Below, piece by piece: positions 12,972 to 24,874 of a stretch of 64,000 nt of DNA. The DNA lies in assembly GCA_917880885.1 (NCBI GenBank), contig OU862909.1:32672405-32736404 (forward strand), written 5' to 3'. The stretch comes from Limnephilus marmoratus (taxonomy: Eukaryota > Arthropoda > Insecta > Trichoptera > Limnephilidae). Every line of letters starts with the position of its first letter. Within the stretch, counting starts at the first letter, position 1. The position numbers and the translations under genes are program-made. The notes under the pieces are model-generated. The model saw only the letters and a list, made by a program, of their open reading frames with translations. It made no database searches and was not told the DNA's origin.

Positions 12972-15960
12972 TATATATTAATGCTCAGTTTGGAAAACTC
13001 ACCTTTTTTTTCAGCCTTTTCTGACACCGGTTTCATACAAAACGACTGATACAGAATTGAAGTGCGACCCTGGCGACGGAAACTGTAATCTCTCACTATC
13101 CGACGAAGAAATTCGACCGGGGTTATGTTTTCCGCCGACAGGTTCGCCAGTCGAAAGACGAAAATCCATTTCGGAAGGAAACGTGTCAAAAAGTCCATAC
13201 AAACGACGGTTCCAGTTTTGGTGATGCGATAACGGACTCTTCTCCCCCGCATCGCGTACCACCTTACGGCGTATTTTCGCTTGAAAATGCAAAGACGCTT
13301 AAGCCCTCTTACTTTCCAGCCCAGGCCTCGGCCCCGCAGGCGATAATAAACGGTCGCTTCCTCGAGTTTGGAACGTGCCAAGGTCCATTTTGGCTTGGCG
13401 GCGAGTCAGATAATCTTAAGATAGGTCAGGATTCCGAGTGTCAAAAATTTAGCCTAAATAATACAGACTTTTCAGAGTTTTCGGTAGTGGTTTTACGGTA
13501 CGCGGCATTGCGACCCGGAAACCGATCCCCGCTTAGATGTTTTTAAAAAATACGTTACAGTAGAGAATTCCGCAACTTTTAATATCAAAATTATATACGA
13601 TTCTCTTATGAAATATGTCAGGAGAACCCGACGAAAATCAATAATTTTCTGAAAAATTCATGTCAAAAACGTATTCCTAAATTCTTCGATAGTGTGAAAA
13701 TTGCTGGCCATCTGAAAATAACACAATTTATAACGCGGTAGGTACCTACCGTTCCATGGAGTTATTGCAAATTCGTTAAAGAAAAGTAATAAAGTACGTA
13801 AGAAAAACGCGTAGGTACCTACCCCAATATTATTTTTCTCGGTATATACTAGGTAGGTACCGGCTTATGAAGCATTTAAATATTAAAAGAAATCACTCAA
13901 GATTGTCAAGTATTTATTGAGAAAACGCATAGGTACCTACACTAATATTATTGGTAGCGACTTATGAACTTCTTTCCTTTAAATGTTAAATCGAAAATTA
14001 ATGATATGAAATGAAAAAAATCACCCAAGATTGTCACTTTTTGAATTATGTAGGTACACGGAGGTTGCTTCTGGACACCCACTGTTGGTGGGAACGTTAT
14101 TTTTAAATTAGTTCATTTTCACGTAATGTGCGAGTTGTATTTATTCAATTATCTTCAATATATTTATTATTATTTATTTATACTTATTATTTCAAAACAG
14201 AAATAATTACAGAACTTGAATAGAATTTGAACAGAACTTTCAGAGAACGTTAAAATTTACTTGAAAAATTGAAGGTTTTTAAATTATTTTTTTTAACAAC
14301 CGAAGTGAATTGAACCGAACGACTGTACCAAATTGGATAATTATTTTTTGTTGTGTCCAGGGTAGGGTTTGTATAAAATTACTGGTGAGCTCTGGCATTA
14401 TGAAATTTGTTTAAAAATGAGTAGCGGAAATTTATGTGCGCGCATAGCTTCCGAACGACTGCCCATAATTGGATAATTCTTTTTTTGTTGTATTCGTTAT
14501 TGTGAGGACAAGGTTTTTATAAAATAACTGGTGAGCACTGGCATTATGAAATTTGTTTAAAAATGATTCGCCGAAATGTAAGTACGCGCATAGCTTCCGA
14601 ACGACTGCACCTAATTGGATAATTTTTTTTTTGTTGTGTTCGTTATTGTTAGGATAAGGTTTGTATAAAATTACTGGTGAGCTCTGGCATTATGAAATTT
14701 GTTTAAAAATGAATCTCTGAAATGTATGTACGCGCAACGAACTTCCGAAACGAACTTCAACGAACTTCCGAACGACTGCACCTAATTGGATAATTCTTTT
14801 TTTTTTGTTTTGTTCGTTATTATCAGGACAGGGTTTGTATCAAAGTAGGTACTGTTGGGCTCTGGCACCATGAAATTATGAATTGCTAAACCGTTTATCC
14901 GATTGTGATGAAACTTTGGGGATTTCATGTATGCATGCCGGCGATGGTTTTTGTATACAATAGTGAGCTCTGGCATCATGCAATTATGCATTGCTAAACC
15001 GTTCAACCGATTGCGATGAAACTTTTAGGATTTGATGTGAGCATCCAGTCGATTCATTCTGTATAAAATAGTGAGCTCTGGCATCATGAAATTATGCATT
15101 GCTAAACCGTTCATCCGATTGCGATGAAACTTTTGAGATTTGATTTGCGCATCCATTCGATTCATTCTGTATAAAATAGTGAGCTCCGGCATCATGAAAT
15201 TATGCATTGGTAAACCGTTCATCCGATTGCGATGAAACTTTGGGGATTTGATGTATGCATGCCCGCGATGGTTTTTGTATACAATATTGAGCTCTGGCAT
15301 CATGAAATTATGCATTGCTAAACCGTTCATCCGATTGCGATGAAACTTTTAGGATTTGATGTGAGCATCCAGTCGATTCATTCTGTATAAAATAGTGAGC
15401 TCTGGCATCATGAAATTATGCATTGCTAAACCGTTCATCCGATTGCGATGAAACTTTTGGGATTTGATTTGGGCATCTATTCGATTCTTTCTGTATAAAA
15501 TAGTGAGCTCCAGCATCATGAAAATATGCATTGCTAAACCGTTCATCCGATTGCGATGAAACTTTTGAGATTTGATGTGCGCATCGAGTCGATTATTTCT
15601 GCACCAAATAGTGAGCTTTGGCATCAAGAAATTATGCATTGTTAAACGGTTCATCCGATTGCGATGAAAATTTTGGGGTTTGATGTGCGCATCCAGTCAA
15701 TTCATTCTGTATAAAATAGTGAGCTCTGGAATCATGAAATTATGCATTGCTAAACGGTTCATCCTATTATAAACTTTGGAGGGGGCGTCGACTACCTGTT
15801 CCCTTTGTAGGTGCTCACTCCTCGCTCCATCCGCATTCAGACATCGTTTTTTCTTCATATATGTAATTTAACACACACTCCTGCTCGCTTTGTCCGCATT
15901 CACATGTCATATCGCATAGTGTTTTAACCCGTTAGTTGCTTCTGCAACGGGCCCAGCTAG
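12972..15960 (+). mobile_element. Helitron-like unit E5, divergent
   Basis: Lies between CTAG at 12971 and CTAG at 15957-15960 and ends in the same hairpin type (CCCGTTAGTTGC...GCAACGGG). Its first 1.3 kb are only partly related to the other units: it shares 'tttagcctaa', the 'tttcggtagtggttttacgg' stretch found in E1, and GTAGGTACCTACC motifs. It lacks the 127-bp array and has a large 108-bp array instead. It is probably a separate subfamily inserted into, or recombined within, the array. A 137-codon minus-strand frame at 12968-13381 overlaps the terminus and is not considered real. Confidence 0.7.
14375..15780 (+). repeat. 108-bp minisatellite in E5, about 12 units
   Basis: GTGAGCTCTGGCATCATGAA recurs near 14963, 15071, 15179, 15287, 15395, 15503, 15611 and 15719, an exact 108-bp spacing. 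Four diverged longer units precede these (14385-14857). Because 108 is divisible by three, long minus-strand frames with a 36-residue period appear; these are artefacts of the repeat. Confidence 0.9.
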
Positions 15961-17214
15961 TATATATATTAATGCACAGTTTTATCGACGACTCGCGTTC
16001 CGAAAATCGACCTCCTTGCCCTTGCGTTTCAACCACCTTAAGGTTCGCTTTCGCTTGAGGACAAAAATTCAGCCACGAAAATTAAGACACGAAATGGGGA
16101 GGTTTTTTTTTTCGACAAAATAAAATATATATAGAGATTTATTCTCTGATACGAATCAGCGGCGAACACTAGAACTTCTAATTAAATCACTCAATTCGGC
16201 TAGGTTCTATTTCCCGCCGACAGATAGCGTTTCAAAAAAAAAAAGTGTCAAAAAAGGCGTTTGTTTCAATATCATTTTTCCTTTATACGGGAATATTGAG
16301 TCAGGTCAGGATCTTAGATGTCAAATATTTAGCCTAACAAAACGGAACTCTCAGCGGTTTCGGTCGTCGTTTTGCCGAAAACGTCATTGCCGCTGAAAAA
16401 CCGATTCCGGGTTAGATGTTTTAAAAAAAATTGATAGCCGGAAAGATTCCGCAACTTTTAACACCAATTATACATGCCCATCCCATGTAAAAATGTTCAG
16501 GAGAAGATGCCAAAACTCGAAGTTTTCCAAAAAAATCACCAAAACACGTGCTTAGACGTTTCTTCAGAAGTGTAAATTTTACTGGCCAGGTAAATTCAAA
16601 TGTAATTCATTGCTGAGTAGGTACTTATTTCGGTAGTATTGCAAATATGATGAAAAATCAAAAAGATTGCAGGAATTTTTAAGGAAATGCGCAGGTACCT
16701 ACGCGAATAGGTAGCTTCACAATGTATTAGGTTTAAATGCAATACTAAGGTAAGGTTGTTTCGATGATATTGAACAATTCAACTTTTTTTTTAAAGTTAA
16801 TTTTCAGGTTCTGTGTTGGTTCTATTCAAGTTCTGTTTTTTATCATTATAGGCCAGTTACATCACAAATCTGAAATAATTATAAAACTTTCCAAAACAGA
16901 AAATTTACTAGAAAAATTTGAAGATTTTGTTTTTTTAAATAACCCAGGCTTATTATTTTATTTATTTTGAAATGTGTTGATTATTTATGAATGAAGCATG
17001 GTTCTATTTGGACATTGTTAAATAATAATAAAAAATATATAACGTGTGTTCTAGGTAGGTACTTACTAGCAGGGGCTTTTTTCCTTTAAAAATCAAAACA
17101 TGATATTGAATAAATTTATTTGTAGTAGGTATTGCAAATTTTATGAAAAAAGCAAAAAGATGACGGAAATTTTTAAGTATGTAGCTACACAATTAATTCG
17201 GTTATAATGCAATA

Positions 17215-18010
17215 CAACGCGTACCTGGCATGCGTTGCAAGTCCACTGTAACCTCGGGGTCAACTTAACTGTAATAGTTCCATCGCAAGTCCCGGGAAAC
17301 TACATTATAATGCAAGCGCCTGCTCTATATAACATTATATACAGCGGGTACCCGGCATGCGTTGCAAGGCCACTCTAACCTCGGGGTCAATTAAACTGTT
17401 ATGGTTCCATCCCAAGCCCCGGAAAACTACATTATAATGCAAGCGCCTGAAACTATATAACTTTATATACAACGGGTACCCGGCATGCGTTGCAAAGTCA
17501 CTGTAACCTCGGGGTCATCTTAACTGTAATGGTTCCATTCCAAGTCCAGGGAAACTACATTATAATGCAATCGCCTGCACTATATAACATTATATACAAC
17601 GGGTACCCGGCATGCGTTGCAAGGTCACTTTAACCTCGGGGTCAATTAAACTGTAATGGTTCCATCCTAAGTTCCGGGAAACCACATTATAATGCAAGCG
17701 CCTGCACTATATAACATAATATACAACGAGTACCCGGCATGCGTTGCAAGCCCACTTTAACCTCGGCTCAACTAAACTGTAATGGTTAACTGTAATGTAA
17801 CTGTAATCCCAAGTCCCGGGAAACTACATTATAATGCAAGCGCCTGCACTATATTACATTACATACAACGGGTACCCGGCATGCGTTGCAATATCAATGT
17901 AATCTCAGGTTCAACTTAAATGTAATGGTTACATCCAAGTCCCGGGAAACAACATTATAATGCAAGCGCCTTCACTATACAACATTATATATAACGGGTA
18001 CCCGGCATTA
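17215..18010 (+). repeat. 127-bp minisatellite in E6, about 7 units
   Basis: Units begin near 17220, 17346, 17474, 17599, 17728, 17870 and 17996. One unit has an internal stutter ('actgtaatgtaactgtaatc') near 17790. Confidence 0.8.
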
Positions 18011-18082
18011 GTTAGATGAAGTTTTACTTCAGTCGTGTGGTCTAAAGCACACTTTTTTAAAGTTAATTTTCACGTTCTGTGT

Positions 18083-18335
18083 TAGTTCTTCTTCGATTGC
18101 GATGAAACTTTGGGGACTTGGTGTGCGCATCCCTTCGACTCTTTCTGTATAAAATGGTGAGCTCTGGCTTCATGAAATTATGCATTGCTAAACCATTTAT
18201 CCGATTGCGATGAAACTTTGGGGATTTGATGTGTGCATGCCGGCGATGGTTTCTATGTATAAAAGTGAGCTCTGGCATCATGAAATTATGCATTGCTACT
18301 GCTACACCATTTAACCGATTGCGATGAAAATTTGA
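18083..18335 (+). repeat. 108-type units in E6
   Basis: Two to three copies of the 'gagctctggcatcatgaaat' monomer follow the 127-bp array just before the conserved 3' block. Confidence 0.75.
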
Positions 18336-19714
18336 TATTTAACCGATCGATATTTAATTTTACACACACTCCTCCTCACTTCATCCACGTTCACACGTCA
18401 AATCGCATAGTGTTTTAACCCGTTAGTTGCCTCTGCAACGGGCAAAAGCTAGTATTATATTAATGCACAGTTTTATCGACGACTTGGGTTCTCCTTGATG
18501 ATGCGAAAATCGATTTCTCTGCCCTTGCGTTTCAACCACCTTAAGGTTCGCTTTCGCTTGAGGACAAAAATTCAGCCACGAAAATTAAGACACGAAATGG
18601 GGAGGTTTTTTTTTTCGACAAAATAAAATATATATAGAGATTTATTCTCTGATACGAATCAGCGGCGAACACTAGAACTTCTAATTAAATCACTCAATTC
18701 GGCTAGGTTCTATTTCCCGCCGACAGATAGCGTTTCAAAAAAAAAAAGTGTCAAAAAAGGCGTTTGTTTCAATACCATTTTTCCTTTATACGGGAATATT
18801 GAGTCAGGTCAGGATCTTAGATGTCAAATATTTAGCCTAACAAAACGGAACTCTCAGCGGTTTCGGTCGTCGTTTTGCCGAAAACGTCATTGCCGCTGAA
18901 AAACCGATTCCGGGTTAGATGTTTTAAAAAAAATTGATAGCCGGAAAGATTCCGCAACTTTTAACACCAATTATACATGCCCATCCCATGTAAAAATGTT
19001 CAGGAGAAGATGCCAAAACTCGAAGTTTTCCAAAAAAAATCACCAAAACACGTGCTTAGACATTTCTTCAGAAGTGTAAATTTTACTGGCCAGGTAAATT
19101 CAAATGTAATTCATTGCTGAGTAGGTACTTATTTCGGTAGTATTGCAAATATGATGAAAAAGCAAAAAGATTGCAGGATTTTTTAAGGAAATGCGCAGGT
19201 ACCTACGCGAATAGGTAGCTACACAATGTATTAGGTTTAAATGCAATAAGGTTGTTTCGATGATATTGAACAATTCAACTTTTTTTTAAATTTAATTTTC
19301 AGGTTCTGTGTTGGTTCTATTCAAGTTCTGTTTTTTATCATTATAGGCCAGTTACATCACAAATCTGAAATAATTACAAAACTTTCCAAAACAGAAAATT
19401 TACTAGAAAAATTTGAAGAATTGTAATTTTTTTTTTAAATGACCCAGGCTTATTATTTTATTTATTTTGAAATGTATTGATTATTTATGAATGAAGCATG
19501 GTTCTATTTGGACATTGTTAAATAATAATAAAAAATATATAACGTGTGTTCTAGGTAGGTACTTACTAGCAGGGGCTTTTTTCCTTTAAAAATCAAAACA
19601 TGATATTGAATAAATTTATTTGTAGTAGGTATTGCAAATTTTATGAAAAAAGCAAAAAGATTGACGGAAATTTTTAAGTATGTAGCTACACAATTAATTC
19701 GGTTATAATGCAAT

Positions 19715-20690
19715 ACAACGCGTACCTGGCATGCGTTGCAAGTCCACTGTAACCTCGGGGTCAATTTAACTGTAATAGTTCCATCGCAAGTCCCGGGAAA
19801 CTACATTATAATGCAAGCGCTTGCTCTATATAACATTATATACAACGGGTACCCGGCATGCGTTGCAAGGCCACTCTAACCTCGGGGTCAATTAAACTGT
19901 TATGGTTCCATCCCAAGCCCCGGAAAACTACATTATAATGCAAGCGCCTGAAACTATATAACTTTATATACAACGGGTACCCGGCATGCGTTGCAAAGTC
20001 ACTGTAACCTCGGGGTCATCATAACTGTAATGGTTCCATTCCAAGTCCAGGGAAACTACATCATAATGCAATCGCCTGCACTATATAACATTATATACAA
20101 CGGGTACCCGGCATGCGTTGCAAGGTCACTTTAACCTCGGGGTCAATTAAACTGTTATGGTTCCATCCCAAGTCCCGGGAAACTACATTATAATGCAAGC
20201 GTCTTCACTATATAACATTATATACAACGGGTACCCGGCATGCGTTGCAAGGCTACTCTAACCTCGGGGTCAATTAAACTGTTATGGTTCCATCCCAAGC
20301 CCCGGAAAACTACATTATAATGCAAGCGCCTGAAACTATATAACTTTATATACAACGGGTACCCGGCATGCGTTGCAAAGTCACTGTAACCTCGGGGTCA
20401 TCTTAACTGTAATGGTTCCATTCCAAGTCCAGGGAAACTACATCATAATGCAATCGCCTGCACTATATAACATTATATACAATGGGTCCCCGGCATGCGT
20501 TGCAAGCCCACTTTAACCTCGGGGTCAATTAAACTGTAATGGATCCATCCCAAGTCCCGGGAAACTACATTATAATGCAAGCGCCTGCACTATATTATAT
20601 TACATACAACGGGTACCCGGCATGCGTTGCAATATCAATGTAACCTCGGGTTCAACTTAAATGTATATATATAACGGGTACCCGGCATTA
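19715..20690 (+). repeat. 127-bp minisatellite in E7, 8-9 units
   Basis: Units begin near 19727, 19851, 19976, 20102, 20229, 20357, 20484, 20609, with a short last one near 20677. A three-unit block (starting near 19851) appears again starting near 20229, consistent with a segmental duplication that E6 lacks. Confidence 0.8.
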
Positions 20691-20776
20691 GTTAGATGAA
20701 GTTTTACTTCAGTCGTGTGGTCTAAAGCACACTTTTTTAAAGTTAATTTTCACGTTCTGTGTTAGTTCTTCTTCGA

Positions 20777-21025
20777 TTGCGATGAAACTTTGGGGACTTG
20801 GTGTGCGCATCCCTTCGACTCTTTCTGTATAAAATGGTGAGCTCTGGCTTCATGAAATTATGCATTGCTAAACCGTTTATCCGATTGCGATGAAACTTTG
20901 GGATTTGATGTGCGCATGCCGGCGATGGTTTTTCTGTATAAAAGTGAGCTCTGGCATCATGAAATTATGCATTGCTACTGCTACACCATTTAACCGATTG
21001 CGATGAAAATTTGATATTTAACCGA
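20777..21025 (+). repeat. 108-type units in E7
   Basis: The same two to three 108-type monomers as in E6, before the 3' block. Confidence 0.75.
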
Positions 21026-21131
21026 TCGATATTTAATTTAACACACACTCCTCCTCGCTTCATCCACGTTCACACGTCAAATCGCATAGTGTTTTAACCC
21101 GTTAGTTGCCTCTGCAACGGGCAAAAGCTAG

Positions 21132-22857
21132 TATTATATTATTACATAATGAATATGGACGCAGAGTCTATGGACATCTATTCGCCACTGAAAACAGGGC
21201 GGAACTGATACAAAATGCACAAAGTTGTTATGCGGACCGCATAAGGTTTAATTCTCAATTCCAAATTAGTTGAACGCCGCCCATTTTGATTCACGCCGAA
21301 AAAGGCAGAGCGAAATTGCATTGTTTTGTTTAATTTTGTGAAATTCACGAATATTAAAATGTTTATTTTATTATACTTTATTTATTACAACCAAAAACTG
21401 TACAAAATAATAACTGATAATTGGTCGAAATATGCAAAAGGATATAATGGAACATTTACCTAACCGTATAAAATATTATCAGTAGATATTAACAAAAGAA
21501 TAAGGATATACTTCCATACTTGTGATCGGCGGGTATCATCTACTGACTACTTTCCTTTATTAGCACGACGGAAAATTTAATTAATTAAAGTTTTAACAAG
21601 AAGTAACCGGGAAGCTGAATGGTGTAAGAGACGGCGTGGATGGAGGGACAATTCAAAAACCGTAAGCTAATTATTAAAAGAGGGGCATTGGTTAATCCAT
21701 TTATGTTTTACCACTCGCTAAGAAAATAGAAGAAACATTTTTATGAGTTTCAGAAAAAAAATATTACAATTTTAAATTAATATCATTTTAACAAGTCTGG
21801 CGGTATGGAGGTGTATTAAAAAATCACTTTTCTTGTCATAAATATTGTTGAAGAAGGAAACTAGCGAAGAAAATGCATATTTATAATTCCTGAGGCCCAT
21901 CTCCTGACGATGATTAGCGAAACAAATAGAAGTGAAGTAAGGCAAAAACGCACACAGAATCGAACGAATAAAAATATAGGTATATTATTTGAAAGCAACC
22001 ACAGAAGGTAACTACCAAGTCCTAGAATTAACTATCTTTTGTAGGAACAAAATTTTATTTTGTTAAATCAAACTGTGGTTTACAATTTCGTCAATGGTTT
22101 GCAGAAAGAGCGAAAGCACCAGATCAGTGCAACTTTTGGAGAAATCTAGAGAATCTTTGGAGAAACTGTTCGTAATACCTGTGAAGTTGTCTGCGAATAA
22201 ATTTTAAAAAAACTTATACTTGCAGTAGTTGCGTAAGATTATTTTTTTTGTATTGTGTGGAGTAGTCCATTTTCATGAACAAAGCACGGTAAAAGTGTTT
22301 TTTTTCCATGAAAAACTACTGAAAATTTGAACCTAAAATGTGGATATTTGTGAATATGGGTGTTGTAGAGCATTTAGGTGCGAAATCACTGCCCCCGTTG
22401 AGAAAGAATGTCAACTCCCAAAAATAACACAATAAAGCTTTGTGTAAAACAATTTGTTGGTTAAAGACCATGTCCAGGGGTAGGTCGCAGTGGATGAAGG
22501 GGAGGGGGGGGGGGGGGGGTGTTGGAAATCCTTTAACGGGAAGTACAGGGAGATAAAGAAATTGCACTGCTGAATAATTTTATTTCTAAAATCAGCACAT
22601 TTTTTTATAGCTCTTCTTTTTGAATATGAAAAAGTGTGACGAAAGGTATATTTGAATATAATGCATCTTACATCACATGAAGGAGGGACATTATAGAACC
22701 AACATTAATACAATTTTGACCAAAACATCGATGACAAAATTTAACCAATAATTTAACAAAATTTCGGTAACCGGAAAAACATAGTGTTAAAAAAGATCAT
22801 TAAAGACTAGGTTAGGTTAAGTGTATTTTTTCCATCGCTTGTCTTCAATGTTCTGGT
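21132..22857. other. Unassigned DNA after the Helitron array
   Basis: No gene seen. There is a run of 16 G at 22504-22519, and otherwise AT-rich unique-looking sequence. Confidence 0.5.
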
Positions 22858-23290
22858 TTGTCACTGTTTTGGGTTTCGATTTGGGAGGCGGGGATGGGTA
22901 CCGCCGCCCGAGAACCATTTATAGGATAACCAACACCCCTGTCATAGGTCACCCCAAGAGGTTCGCTACGTTTGGTGACTTAGCAGGGGTGCCCGGGTTC
23001 ATGGGGTGAGGTTTGTCTAGGTCTTCCTGCGGATTCGTAGGCCCAACTACTGCGTAGCGGGCCGGATCGGGTAAGACTGGTTGAGGGACACCTTTAGATT
23101 TCTCCAGCTGGACTCTTGTTCCATCGCCTTCCATCCATTGCTCGTATGCAGTGGGAGGAATGGATTCATAGTCCCCCAGATTTCTATCCACTCTTCGAAC
23201 TCTCCACACAGCATCCCCAAAGATGACGTAGGCCCCGAGGAAAATTGTCTCCTCAGGCCTCCTGTGCGGAGCTATTGTAAAAAATAATAA
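22858..23290 (+). repeat. Retroposon family A, copy A2
   Basis: Longest family-A copy. The 5' part starts near 'tttgggaggcggggatgggt'. The middle has 'ggttcgctacgtttggtgac' and 'catggggtgaggtttgtcta'. The 3' part has 'ctccacacagcatccccaaa' and 'cctcctgtgcggagct', ending in an A-rich tail with AAT repeats. The A tail suggests LINE-dependent retroposition. No clear RNA polymerase III boxes are visible, so it may be a SINE or the 3' end of a larger LINE. A 140-codon minus-strand frame crosses it and is not supported as a gene. Confidence 0.7.
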
Positions 23291-23300
23291 TAATAATATT

Positions 23301-24147
23301 ATACCCTGGTAGGAAATCGAGTCATTTTCACGTTCAGATTTTTTTTCTGTTCCCACAAATATTGTGATCATTCTGTAGATGAAGAGATGCCTAATCGTTC
23401 GATCGCCAGACCCCGACGAGTGTTTTTGATACTACAGAAAGTGGGGTCGCTTTGAGCGGAATATTTATGAACATCCACAGCCTTTCTGGATTTTTCCAAC
23501 AGGTAAACGTTAAGGCTTAATTAATTTCCAAGGTACTGAGCCGTTTGGGAATAAACGAAGTTATCGTGCCTCTTTGATGGGCTTAATTCGGGAAATGACC
23601 GCGTCAAACACTGGGAAACATCGTGTATATTATATAGTTTTAATAAAGCTTTATAAGTTTTCAACGATAGCGGGCAACTGCGGCTTTGGCGTGAACAGGA
23701 TTATAAAAAATACATTTTAAAGATCCTATGTATTTATTAATAAAACAGTAATTAGCGCATAATAGATATTAAAATATTGCATTAAAATATTGTACTAAAA
23801 TGTCTAAAACAATTTGTTGTTCATTCTTTACGACTGCAATAAATCATATATTTACTAAAATTGAATTAGGTAGGGTTGATTTTATACCAAGTCGACAAAT
23901 CTCAACTATAAATTAGAGGATTTGTTTGCTTGAAGCAGAAAAAATTTTGAACGGTGAGTCTGGCTTTTAGAAAACTTCCTAGCGTTTTCTGTGTTGAATG
24001 CCAATGTGAATGTAACGTCGATTCCATCATTCCATCATTAGAACGACAACATTTTTACTGTTAAAAAAAAAACGACGTTATCAATATTGTTTGATACATA
24101 GATACATATTTCTAAATATAATGAAAAGCCGTGTATATAATAAGGTA
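23301..24147. other. Unassigned DNA
   Basis: No gene. The part at about 23380-23610 is less AT-rich and not recognisably repetitive within this window. Confidence 0.4.
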
Positions 24148-24245
24148 GTTTTTTTTATGCAAGTACCGCATAAGATTTCAAATGTTGGAGCCATCGAATT
24201 GTCCAAATGTCTGGAGCCAATGAGATTATGGTACTGGGAAGAAGA
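24148..24245 (-). repeat. SINE family B, 3' tail fragment
   Basis: The reverse complement reads 'ctcattggctccagacattt' and 'cttatgcggtact', then an A run. This is the 3' tail seen in the full SINE at 55495. The head is absent. Confidence 0.6.
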
Positions 24246-24439
24246 AGAACATAGGGAAGAGCAAGGTAGGGAATTCAATCAGTTCTTGTCACAAAAGATT
24301 GGCATTTCAACTCTGCCTCTAGAATTCTGGAACATACCGAATATATACATATTATACTTTTGAATGTAGCTGTAACTTTGTGGTTATCCATTATATAGAT
24401 AAATAAAATAATGTTACTTTGTTTGAACCACTTGTATAT

Positions 24440-24490
24440 TTGTGTAAAGCCGACCGGTTTCGTAATGACCGTTCCTTCTTCAGGGCAAAC
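24440..24490 (-). repeat. Possible repeat fragment with CGAAACCGGT motif
   Basis: The minus strand reads CTGAAGAAGGAACGG then CATTACGAAACCGGTCGGC. Strings of this 'ctgaagaagg...cgaaaccggt' type are, from general experience, frequent in interspersed repeats of insects. Only this short piece is visible and the class is uncertain. Confidence 0.3.
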
Positions 24491-24766
24491 GTATACTGAT
24501 TTGACAGTTACAAAATAGTGGATGGGAACAATATATTATTAATAAGTATTGTGGTAGGGGTGGAGCCGTGGCTAGGTATTAATGAAGAGTGGGTGGGTAG
24601 GGGAACATATCCATGTTTGGGCTGTAAGATAATATTTTTTGTTTGTTGATAATAGATTCATTATTTTTAAGGGATTTTTTTTATTTCCAAGGCTTTTAAG
24701 TTATCTAAGCGTTTTCCTTTGTGATTAATATGAAGAATATTTATCCCTGTATTTTTACATACCTAT

Positions 24767-24870
24767 AATATTATTTTAAATTAATAAATTGTGAAATAAC
24801 ACAAATGAATCAAATAAAATTTTGGATTCGTGGCCGAGGATCGTAACCACTCAACCATAAAGACCCTCAA
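24767..24870 (-). repeat. SINE family B, head and body fragment
   Basis: On the minus strand, 'ggttgagtggttacgatcct' is followed by the body 'atttgtgttatttcacaatt' and 'tattaatttaaaataatat'. The body matches the SINEs at 34305 and 48294. The tRNA-like head is degraded and the B box is disrupted. Confidence 0.6.
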
Positions 24871-24874
24871 AATG

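Larger units (their letters stand above)
15961..18452 (+). mobile_element. Helitron-like unit E6
   Basis: Nearly identical to E7 from about 16020 to 17220 by eye. It has a 5' hairpin near 16350-16400 (TCAGCGGT with GCCGCTGA), a 127-bp array of about 7 units (17215-18010), then two to three 108-type units (18083-18330), the 3' block and CTAG at 18449-18452. The minisatellite order (127 then 108) is the reverse of E1-E4. Confidence 0.8.
4040..21131 (+). mobile_element. Head-to-tail array of seven Helitron-like elements
   Basis: Seven units follow each other in the same orientation. Each ends in the hairpin CCCGTYAGTTGC-YTCT-GCAACGGG, a short A/C-rich spacer and CTAG. The CTAGs end at 6320, 8472, 10590, 12971, 15960, 18452 and 21131. 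A palindrome shortly before a terminal CTRR, with insertion into AT-rich DNA and no target duplication, is the Helitron signature. No Rep or helicase frame is present, so all units are non-autonomous. Shared order in a unit: 5' block with 'cgcaaaaacgaccagtacgc', a GC hairpin, GTAGGTACCTAC motifs, an AT tract, minisatellite, 3' block 'cacgttcacacgtcaaatcg', terminal hairpin. The 5' ends are less certain than the 3' ends. Confidence 0.85.
18453..21131 (+). mobile_element. Helitron-like unit E7
   Basis: Last unit of the array. Its 5' 1.2 kb is almost the same as E6; the first 60 bp and the minisatellite differ. It ends CTAG at 21128-21131, after which the sequence tattatattattacat leads into unrelated DNA. 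Confidence 0.8.

Noticed and set aside
12968..13381. 137-codon minus-strand frame
   Set aside because: It overlaps a Helitron terminus and the 5' block of E5, has no recognisable domain, and is not preserved in the other units.
14782..15654. Three long minus-strand frames with a repeated 36-residue motif
   Set aside because: They arise because the 108-bp Helitron minisatellite is a multiple of three and lacks stops in that frame. The Helitron context and lack of any domain argue against a protein.
22949..23371. 140-codon minus-strand frame with proline-rich translation
   Set aside because: It crosses the whole retroposon A2 antisense to its A tail. Other family-A copies do not keep the frame open.
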